A DNA stretch of 14,961 bases from an uncultured Bacteroidales bacterium. Its GTDB lineage: Bacteria; Bacteroidota; Bacteroidia; Bacteroidales; Bacteroidaceae. Shown here piece by piece: positions 1-5,844 of the stretch; positions within the stretch are counted from its first letter, which is position 1, and each line of letters opens with the position of its first letter. Made by a program: the position numbers and the translations under genes. The stretch covers positions 1 to 14,961 of the forward strand of contig CACZRQ010000063.1 of assembly GCA_902783615.1 (NCBI GenBank), in the 5' to 3' direction. The notes beneath the pieces are model-generated. The model ran no database searches. It saw nothing but the letters and a program-made list of their open reading frames with translations, and was not told the origin of the DNA.

Positions 1-1148
1 ACGTCATAAACGATGGTTACTTTTACATTGTCACTGGTTGGGATCACATAGAAGCAAGTATTTGCTGCTGAAGCAGTGAAGAGGTTGACTGGAGTTTCGG
101 TAACACCGGCAGTCTGATTTGCATCACCCCATTCGGTATCCTGAATGAGCTTTGGATTCAAACCACGTGATTTCTCGCTGCCGGCAGCAGCAACGCCTTC
201 CTTGCCGTCCTTGCGACCATCGTAGATGGTAACCTCATCGCCACTGTCCAGATCGTTAGCACCATCATAGCTCAGCCAGAGAGGAGTATTGGCAGTTGTA
301 TTGTTAAGGTTCAGGGCACCCTGCATGGCAAAACCTTCGAAAGTGACGCTGCGTACGTAGATACGGGTATTGGCATCGAGTCCTTTATTCACAGCTGTAC
401 TATCCACCATGGCATCTATCTGCACATTCAGCTGGGTCAACGCATGCTTGAACGTGAACTTCAAGTTCTGAGTTTTGGTAGGATCCTTAGGACGCTGAAC
501 GTCTAACCAAGGCAAACCAGGCGTCATGGTCTGTGCCGTAGTGGATTCAACAATATCCCAAGCTGTTCCATCACTCACGCCCCATACCAAGTCAACAGAC
601 TTAGTCTCATCGAAAGAAGCGATATACTTCACGTATGGGTCGCCAGTGGCAGAGTTACGGCTCAAGCCTGTGATACCCCAGTCGGCATTGGCAGTTGCTT
701 TACCGTTAGAAGGGGTCACTTCCACGTAAGGACCGTATGCGAAGAATGACACTCGGTCGATTTCTTCTGAAGTAGCATTCGAGCCATACTCATTGGGCCA
801 GTACTTCACTGGAGTGTAGGTCCATACACTATCTGTTTTATTCCAAGTCACCTTTTGGTTATACATGAAGTTAGGAGTAGTCAGGCCATCATACGTGTTG
901 TTGTCTGTATAGTAGGCCATTACACCAAATCCTGCTATTTTCTTCAAAGAATCCAATGCGGTTACCCCTGTAGCACCAGCACGGGTGGTAGCACGGTCAA
1001 CATAAGCACCGAAAGTTACAGGAACATTCACTGCCTCGGTGTTGTTCTTCCCATTCTCAGGAGCCTGAGATACGGGATCTGAATCACTTGAGCAAGCTGC
1101 AAAAACGGTTGCAGCAACTGCAAAAAACAAATACTTTTTCATCTTCAT
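1..1148 (-). CDS. Fimbrillin-like surface lipoprotein (FimA/Mfa1-type), 3' end beyond window
   Basis: This open frame runs from an ATG at 1148 to the left edge without a stop, so about 382 N-terminal residues are visible and the C-terminus is missing. The start MKMKKYLFF leads into a lipoprotein signal peptide with lipobox FAAC (Cys19), followed by CSSDSD. An alternative ATG lies two codons later at 1142. A Ser/Thr/Asn-rich beta-strand region follows, including a VTFGAYVDR stretch and an Arg-containing RATTRAG segment near residues 52-58. FimA/Mfa1-type fimbrillins are lipidated, then cut after an Arg near the N-terminus so that strand exchange can build the fibre; this segment is a plausible site, by inference. 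The gene lies 103 bp after the DUF5119 gene on the same strand, as the third operon gene. No promoter of its own is visible. The family call rests on protein character and neighbours, so which fimbrillin subfamily it is remains open; another adhesin-type lipoprotein is possible. Confidence 0.72.
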   Translation of the reverse strand, partial: MKMKKYLFFAVAATVFAACSSDSDPVSQAPENGKNNTEAVNVPVTFGAYVDRATTRAGATGVTALDSLKKIAGFGVMAYYTDNNTYDGLTTPNFMYNQKVTWNKTDSVWTYTPVKYWPNEYGSNATSEEIDRVSFFAYGPYVEVTPSNGKATANADWGITGLSRNSATGDPYVKYIASFDETKSVDLVWGVSDGTAWDIVESTTAQTMTPGLPWLDVQRPKDPTKTQNLKFTFKHALTQLNVQIDAMVDSTAVNKGLDANTRIYVRSVTFEGFAMQGALNLNNTTANTPLWLSYDGANDLDSGDEVTIYDGRKDGKEGVAAAGSEKSRGLNPKLIQDTEWGDANQTAGVTETPVNLFTASAANTCFYVIPTSDNVKVTIVYD

Positions 1149-1251
1149 ATCAATTTTAGTTATTAATTAATTATCATCACATTATGAAGTTATTCTGTCG
1201 CCCCTACAGGGCTTTAGTCTTCATTCTTAATTCTTAATTCATTATTCAATA
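1149..1251. other. Spacer between DUF5119 and fimbrillin genes with small GC palindrome and AT-rich repeats
   Basis: This 103-bp gap has two notable parts. At 1200-1212 a short GC-rich palindrome, GCCC-CTACA-GGGC, can form a small hairpin in transcripts of either strand. At 1219-1250 there are short AT-rich direct repeats (TTCTTAA twice in tandem). No TAnnTTTG promoter box is visible on the minus strand, so the fimbrillin gene is probably transcribed from upstream. The hairpin could cause partial termination or protect the downstream message, but that is inference. Confidence 0.4.
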
Positions 1252-2376
1252 TTACATCGTTGCATCGGCACTTCCTCCATTCTCCCAAGGAGTTACGGTG
1301 GCATCGAAGCCTGTGCCTCCCTTGGCGTTCACGTAAGGCAGCTCGGGAGCCACCTCGATGGGAATGTCGATGTGCACCACCAACTGGTCTTCGTTGATAT
1401 CAACGTAAGGTTCACAGTCGAAGTGGAAGTTCTTCACCGTTACCTCATCCCTGAGCAAGAACGACAGGTTCAGTCGCAGGTTGTTGATGTAACGGGTTAT
1501 CTCCTCGCGTGTTCTCACCTCTTCCGGCAAGCCTAAAGTGAGGGTGGTGGTGGTGACAACACCCACATTCTCACCCGTACTTCTGATTTCCCAGTCGTTG
1601 AGCTCACGCATACATATCTCCTCCGTGTGCTGACCTTTCGTCATCCAGTAGCCATCGGCCAGGCCAACGACTGATGCCCGCAGGCTGTGCATATAAAAGA
1701 TGCCTTTCACGTTCACCACCACTCGCAAGCGCCACACAATGGGTTCAGGCTTGGCATAGAGGGTCTGCGTCTTCAGGCTGGCCTCATATTCCCCTCGCTT
1801 GCGCCACAGCACATAGTCGCCATCGGCACCAGTCACTATCTCCACATCGCCAAGCACATCCAGGTTGATGGGCTCTGGCTCGGCCTTCACGATGTAGAGC
1901 CCAGTTTCGGGATTGATCTGCAAGCCCTGTGTGGCATCCGACACAGCTTGGGGTCCAAACAGCACCACATCGACCGAGTCGTTTGGATTGGGCTGGTTGG
2001 CAGCAGCACGTAATCGCACCTGTGCCCATTCAGGATCATCCATGTTAATGAACTCGTTATGGCTGTATTCCTCGGGCGAGTAGTCGAACACCAGGCCAGT
2101 ATAGCTGCCCTTCGGCAAGCTCAGCCAGGTGTGCTCCACCTCCGCAGTCTTGACGTTGTGCACATAGCCGCTTTTGTTGTTGTCGATGAACCAAGCCGTC
2201 ATACCACCTGGGTAACTATCAGCAACCGACCAGTCGGTAATCAGTTCCAGCTGGTGGAACTCATCGGCCAGTACCCAGAGGTCGCGCCTGTCGGAACAAT
2301 TGCCGAACAGCAAGCCCACCAGCAGCATGCAAGCCGCTAACCACACCTTATTATATTTAGAGGAATTCTTACTCAT
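1252..2376 (-). CDS. DUF5119-type lipoprotein of a fimbrial operon
   Basis: This 374-residue protein has an N-terminal lipoprotein signal peptide: a basic start, a hydrophobic WLAACMLLVGLLF core and lipobox FGNC with Cys27. CSDRRDLWVLADEF follows the lipobox. The CxDRRDL entry, the FDYSPEEY stretch and the length match my recollection of DUF5119 proteins, which in Bacteroidales sit beside fimbrillin and DUF3575 genes and resemble the Mfa2/FimB fibre-anchor group. The protein would be attached to the outer membrane and may anchor or terminate the fibre; that role is inferred. Later segments are beta-rich, with no catalytic motif seen. The ATG at 2376 lies 8 bp after the stop of the DUF3575 gene, a tight operon junction. 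There is no Shine-Dalgarno sequence. Confidence 0.72.
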   Translation of the reverse strand: MSKNSSKYNKVWLAACMLLVGLLFGNCSDRRDLWVLADEFHQLELITDWSVADSYPGGMTAWFIDNNKSGYVHNVKTAEVEHTWLSLPKGSYTGLVFDYSPEEYSHNEFINMDDPEWAQVRLRAAANQPNPNDSVDVVLFGPQAVSDATQGLQINPETGLYIVKAEPEPINLDVLGDVEIVTGADGDYVLWRKRGEYEASLKTQTLYAKPEPIVWRLRVVVNVKGIFYMHSLRASVVGLADGYWMTKGQHTEEICMRELNDWEIRSTGENVGVVTTTTLTLGLPEEVRTREEITRYINNLRLNLSFLLRDEVTVKNFHFDCEPYVDINEDQLVVHIDIPIEVAPELPYVNAKGGTGFDATVTPWENGGSADATM

Positions 2377-2384
2377 GGCTTCAG

Positions 2385-3683
2385 TTACTTAAAGTGAAAC
2401 GGACGGGCGTTGAACAAATAGACGATACTCACATTGATATGGGTAGGACCTGGGAACACAAAATGGTCGGAATCGTGATACATCAGGTGATAGTCCTGCT
2501 CCTCCAAGTGGCGGTCGGGATAGGTGGAGCTGCCTAAATAATGACGGTACTTGCTGGGGATGACACCCACACCGATACCCGCATCGATGGCCCAATGTTT
2601 GCCCCAACGATGCTGGTAGCCTAAATTAATATAGGTGTTGATGTATTCACCCTGATAGCCCTCGTGCTTCTTCCATTCCCAGTCGTACAAGCCAGCGGCC
2701 ACAGCCACACCCACATGCCAGCCATCGAGCCAGCGATGGTATTGGCGTTTGCCTAACCAATAGCGCAACTCCACGCCCAAGTTCAGGAATTGTGAGGCAT
2801 GGGCATTCTTGCTCCAGATGAACCAAGGATGGAAGAACTCAGCCTCCAAGCTCCAACGGTTCTTGTTGCCAAGCGGTATCTCCACCTCGACGTTGGGAGC
2901 TACCACGCCCCACAGCAACAGGTTGGTTTTCACTGCCCAAGCAGGTGTCTGGTCAGCCAACTGCGGTTCTTTCTTCACCTTTTTCTTCTCAGGATAGTAA
3001 TAGACAGTGTTTTCCTTGACGATGACAAGGGTATCCTTGACAACGATGGTGTCGCGCACTCCTTCGCAGGTAACGCAAGGCCGAACCACAGCAGGTTGCC
3101 AACTGACAACAGCCGAGCCTCCACTACGAAGTTGTGGCAGGTAATCTCTCAAGAGTTTGGTCCACACCCAGCCATCATGAATCTGGCGGAGTTTCTTTTC
3201 ACGGCTGTCAAATCCTCTATCATCAATCGTTTTGGGGCCATTGATGATGTCCATCACCTCTTCGCGCCATTCTTCATTGCTGGCAGCTATTAGATCATAA
3301 AGTCCTTGCCAACGAGCCGCCTCATTGTGAACTGAGAAGTATCCGACACGGTTGCCCAACTGTCGTTGAATCAGGCGACGGATGGACTGGCCTCGCTCTT
3401 CGCCTAACCATTCATTATGTTCTACAGAACCTTCGGGGGAAGCACCCGCATAGATATCAAGCCGGATATTGGCACGGTCAACTCCGGCAAATGTCTGGTT
3501 GAAATTTTCCACAAACGATTGCCAGCGACGGTCATTATCCGACAACGTCATATCTATATCCGTCTTATCTAGATGGAAATAAATGCTTAGTGTATCGCTT
3601 TGCGGTACCTGATTCTGGGCCAGTAGCGGCAGGGAAACCATCAGCAGGATTACCAACAATATGTGTTTACTTTTATGTTTCAC
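2385..3683 (-). CDS. DUF3575 outer-membrane protein with OmpA-like N-terminal region
   Basis: This 432-residue protein begins with a Sec signal peptide (about residues 1-22, ending LLAQ). Residues 30-110 look OmpA/peptidoglycan-associated, with the strand SIYFHLDKTDID and the stretch YAGASPEGSVEHNEWLGEERG, where a substrate-contact helix is expected. A Thr/Val-rich linker and a Lys-rich patch (about 232-240) lead to residues 248-432. There AVKTNLLLWGVVAPNVEVEIPL begins a Trp/Tyr-rich beta-barrel characteristic of DUF3575. The protein probably sits in the outer membrane and contacts peptidoglycan, supporting fimbrial assembly; that role is inferred from operon partners. The start is GTG at 3683: an in-frame stop lies three codons upstream and the next ATG would remove most of the signal peptide. 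This is the first gene of the operon, with a leader of about 85-90 nt. Confidence 0.78.
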   Translation of the reverse strand: MKHKSKHILLVILLMVSLPLLAQNQVPQSDTLSIYFHLDKTDIDMTLSDNDRRWQSFVENFNQTFAGVDRANIRLDIYAGASPEGSVEHNEWLGEERGQSIRRLIQRQLGNRVGYFSVHNEAARWQGLYDLIAASNEEWREEVMDIINGPKTIDDRGFDSREKKLRQIHDGWVWTKLLRDYLPQLRSGGSAVVSWQPAVVRPCVTCEGVRDTIVVKDTLVIVKENTVYYYPEKKKVKKEPQLADQTPAWAVKTNLLLWGVVAPNVEVEIPLGNKNRWSLEAEFFHPWFIWSKNAHASQFLNLGVELRYWLGKRQYHRWLDGWHVGVAVAAGLYDWEWKKHEGYQGEYINTYINLGYQHRWGKHWAIDAGIGVGVIPSKYRHYLGSSTYPDRHLEEQDYHLMYHDSDHFVFPGPTHINVSIVYLFNARPFHFK

Positions 3684-3697
3684 GTATAATTAATCTT

Positions 3698-3722
3698 TAT
3701 GGAGTCAACAGGCTCCTCCATA
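3698..3722 (-). promoter_or_regulatory. Stem-loop in the leader of the fimbrial operon, near the start codon
   Basis: TATGGAG at 3698-3704 pairs perfectly with CTCCATA at 3716-3722 across an 11-base loop. It lies 15 bases upstream of the GTG start of the DUF3575 gene and inside its predicted 5' leader. It could influence translation start or message stability. No known riboswitch or protein-binding motif was recognised. Confidence 0.45.
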
Positions 3723-3746
3723 ATTCTATTAACTCTCGTTTATTAC

Positions 3747-3765
3747 CTTTGTTTAAAAAACAAAG
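3747..3765 (-). promoter_or_regulatory. Second stem-loop or operator palindrome in fimbrial leader
   Basis: CTTTGTTT and AAACAAAG form a perfect 8-bp inverted repeat around a 3-base spacer. Minus-strand transcription is predicted to begin near 3772, so the repeat lies just downstream of the start site. It may act as a 5'-end hairpin in RNA or as a dimeric repressor operator on DNA. The sequence alone cannot decide between these. Confidence 0.45.
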
Positions 3766-3775
3766 AAAATCGGTG

Positions 3776-3783
3776 CAAATATA
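3776..3783 (-). promoter_or_regulatory. -7 promoter box for the fimbrial operon
   Basis: The minus strand reads TATATTTG, a full match to the Bacteroidota -7 consensus TAnnTTTG. A start near 3772 would give a leader of about 89 nt. No good TTTG lies at the expected -33 distance, which suggests a weak or activator-dependent promoter. Confidence 0.55.
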
Positions 3784-3842
3784 TATTATTCTAATTGAAA
3801 TAGTAAAATATTATTATCAGTATTAAAAAAGATTAAACATTG

Positions 3843-3851
3843 CCCCCCCCC
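3843..3851. repeat. Homopolymer of nine C in fimbrial/permease control region
   Basis: A run of nine C (nine G on the fimbrial strand) lies in an otherwise AT-rich spacer. It is about 70-80 bp upstream of the predicted fimbrial start site and about 120 bp upstream of the permease start site. Homopolymers of this length can change length by slipped-strand mispairing in other bacteria. Whether this one does is unknown. Confidence 0.8.
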
Positions 3852-3869
3852 TATTTAACATTGATTAAC

Positions 3870-3900
3870 GAAAATTCGTCAAATATTGCCGGTATTTGAC
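3870..3900. promoter_or_regulatory. Operator-like inverted repeat upstream of the permease
   Basis: GTCAAATA at 3878-3885 and TATTTGAC at 3893-3900 form a perfect 8-bp inverted repeat with a 7-bp spacer, a geometry typical of a dimeric transcription factor site. A smaller palindrome, CGAA-AA-TTCG, precedes it within 3870-3878. The site is about 70-80 bp upstream of the predicted permease start site. It does not match the CRP, FNR or Rex consensus, so the regulator is unknown. Confidence 0.5.
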
Positions 3901-3918
3901 AAATATTACAGGTAATAT
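3901..3918. promoter_or_regulatory. Second operator-like palindrome, direct repeat of the first
   Basis: ATATTAC at 3903-3909 and GTAATAT at 3912-3918 form a perfect 7-bp inverted repeat around AG. AAATATTACAGGTA (3901-3914) repeats 12 of 14 bases of AAATATTGCCGGTA (3881-3894) at a 20-bp offset. The two sites therefore sit on nearly the same face of the helix, as expected for cooperative binding of one regulator. Confidence 0.5.
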
Positions 3919-3965
3919 AGACAAAAAAATAATGACATGGCATCATCTTTTTAAATATAAATGTG

Positions 3966-3973
3966 TATCTTTG
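3966..3973 (+). promoter_or_regulatory. -7 promoter box for the SLC13 permease
   Basis: TATCTTTG matches TAnnTTTG exactly. It predicts a start near 3977 and a leader of about 38 nt before the ATG at 4015. No clear -33 TTTG is present. With the tandem operators just upstream, this fits a promoter that needs an activator. Confidence 0.6.
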
Positions 3974-4014
3974 CAGCCGTTTTTTGAAATTGAAGCAATA
4001 AAAATAAAACAATC

Positions 4015-5808
4015 ATGGGCTCGTTTATGTTCTTAGGCTTTGGCCTTGAAGCCTGGATCACCATCATAACGGTGCTGGGCATGTTTACCATTTTGCTGTT
4101 CACCAAGCTACGCTCCGACTTTGTTTTCTTGGGCGCCATAGGAGTGCTCTATGTCACAGGCGTGCTCGATGCCAGCGAAGCTTTCTCGGGCTTCAGTGGC
4201 ACCTCGGTCGTTACCGTAGGTGTGCTGTTTGTGGTGGTTGCCGGACTGATGCATACCGGTGTGCTGCATTGGATTGTGAAACATTGGCTTGGCCAGCCCA
4301 ACGGCTATGCAAAAGCAGTGACACGCCTGATGCTGCCTGTGGCTGCGCTCAGTTCGTTCCTCAGCAATACCACCGTTGTTACCCTCTTCGTGAACATCGT
4401 GAAGATGTGGTCGAAGAAGCTTGGCATCTCACCATCCAAGTTGCTCATCCCACTGAGCTATGCCTCGGGCATGGGTGGTGTATGTACCCTGATTGGTACA
4501 CCTCCTAACCTGATTATCAGCGGACTCTATCACCAGGAAACGGGGCAGGCCATGAACATTCTCGCCACCACCATCCCCGGACTGTTCTGCTTGGCTGTGG
4601 GTGTTCTGTCGATCATTGCCATGCGTCGCCTGCTGCCCGACCGAAAGGCTCCAGAAAGTGCCTTTGAAACGGTCAGCGAATATACCGTAGAGTTTCGGGT
4701 GCCATCCGACAACAGGTTCATTGGACAGACATTGGGTGAAGCAGGGTTGATCCATGTAAAAGGAGGGAACCTGATAAAGATGTACCATTACGACAAGCTC
4801 CAACCACCTGTGAATGAGAACGAATACATCATGGGTGGCGACCACTTGGTGTTTGCCGGACAAATTGACGAGATTCTTGATTTGAAGGAGACCCATGGTC
4901 TGGTGAGTGCCAATCATCACGTCTTCTCGGCAAATGAGCTGGAAAACAACCGAGAGTTGCGTACTGCCTATATCACCTTTGGCAGTAAGCTCATCGATAC
5001 CAGATTGGCCGACAACCATTTCGGCAAAGAAGACAACATCACCATTGTGGCCATTGCCCGACATGGACAACGCATCAACAAGGCTCCTCGCGAGGTGAAG
5101 CTGAAGGCTGGCGACACATTGCTCTTGGAGTTTCCTCCTCATGCAAACATGAGTAAGATAGAAAGCAACCCAGATCTCCACTTCTTCGACTCGGAAGATG
5201 TGCCCAACATCGGCCGTGGTACCCTGATTTCCACAACCATCATGATTGCCATGGTGGTGCTCTCAGCCCTCAACATCATACCACTATTGCAGAGTGCTTT
5301 CCTCGCTGCAGCCGCCATGATCATTTTCCGCTGCTGCAATGTGGAGCAGGCCATGAAGGCCATCAACTGGGATATTCTGATGGTATTTGCCGGCAGTGCC
5401 GTGCTGGGCATGGCCATCCAGAAGACAGGCATTGCCGAGTGGCTGGCCAACGGCATCTTGGATGTGTGTGGAACCAACCCGATTGTGGTGATGACTGCCG
5501 TATGCTTCGTGGGCACCTTCATCACCGAATTCATCTCGAACACGGCGGCAGGTGCCATGTTCTTCCCCATCATGCTGCATGCAGCTGAGAAGTTGGGTTA
5601 CGATCCCTTCCCATTCCTAATTGCCCTGATGATTAGCGTGAGCAGCAGCTTCGCCACTCCGATTGGCTCGCCCACCCACATGCTGGTGTATGGCCCAGGC
5701 GGATACCGTTTCAGCGATTTCATGAGAATAGGTCTCATCATGAACCTCATCATCCTGGCTGCCAACATCTTCATTGTAAATATCGTCTATCCACTGAGAA
5801 CGATATAA
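4015..5808 (+). CDS. SLC13/DASS-family anion permease with two RCK_C (TrkA-C) domains
   Basis: This 597-residue integral membrane protein has hydrophobic segments in residues 1-205 and 400-597. They flank a soluble insert of about 190 residues holding two RCK_C-like domains (about 224-300 and 312-376, the second with an LKAGDTLLLEF strand). Each membrane half carries the family SNT motif, SFLSNTTVV near 115-122 and EFISNTAAG near 505-513, which in DASS transporters binds sodium and substrate carboxylate. Further family marks are GTPPNLIISG (161-170) and SSFATPIGSPTHML (543-556). The family imports dicarboxylates, citrate, sulfate or similar anions with sodium; the true substrate cannot be read here. 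The RCK_C insert suggests ligand-gated control. The gene stands alone, has a promoter with tandem operators, and is convergent with putA. Confidence 0.88.
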   Translation: MGSFMFLGFGLEAWITIITVLGMFTILLFTKLRSDFVFLGAIGVLYVTGVLDASEAFSGFSGTSVVTVGVLFVVVAGLMHTGVLHWIVKHWLGQPNGYAKAVTRLMLPVAALSSFLSNTTVVTLFVNIVKMWSKKLGISPSKLLIPLSYASGMGGVCTLIGTPPNLIISGLYHQETGQAMNILATTIPGLFCLAVGVLSIIAMRRLLPDRKAPESAFETVSEYTVEFRVPSDNRFIGQTLGEAGLIHVKGGNLIKMYHYDKLQPPVNENEYIMGGDHLVFAGQIDEILDLKETHGLVSANHHVFSANELENNRELRTAYITFGSKLIDTRLADNHFGKEDNITIVAIARHGQRINKAPREVKLKAGDTLLLEFPPHANMSKIESNPDLHFFDSEDVPNIGRGTLISTTIMIAMVVLSALNIIPLLQSAFLAAAAMIIFRCCNVEQAMKAINWDILMVFAGSAVLGMAIQKTGIAEWLANGILDVCGTNPIVVMTAVCFVGTFITEFISNTAAGAMFFPIMLHAAEKLGYDPFPFLIALMISVSSSFATPIGSPTHMLVYGPGGYRFSDFMRIGLIMNLIILAANIFIVNIVYPLRTI

Positions 5809-5809
5809 T

Positions 5810-5841
5810 AATTAAGCCCTCGCGATTGCGAGGGCTTAATT
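5810..5841. terminator. Bidirectional intrinsic terminator between permease and putA
   Basis: AATTAAGCCCTCGC and its exact complement GCGAGGGCTTAATT form a 14-bp stem around loop GATT. The GC core is flanked by A/T tracts on both sides, so it can end transcription from either direction. It begins one base after the permease stop (5806-5808) and ends three bases before the putA stop (5845-5847). Confidence 0.93.
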
Positions 5842-5844
5842 CTA

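Noticed and set aside
3684..4014. Invertible promoter flanked by inverted repeats, as seen at some Bacteroides surface loci
   Set aside because: No inverted repeat pair flanking either promoter was found; the palindromes are local and there is no recombinase gene nearby.
4429..5181. Open frame of 250 codons on the minus strand inside the permease gene
   Set aside because: It is the shadow of a well-supported permease, with odd composition (rich in His, Gln, Cys) and no signals.
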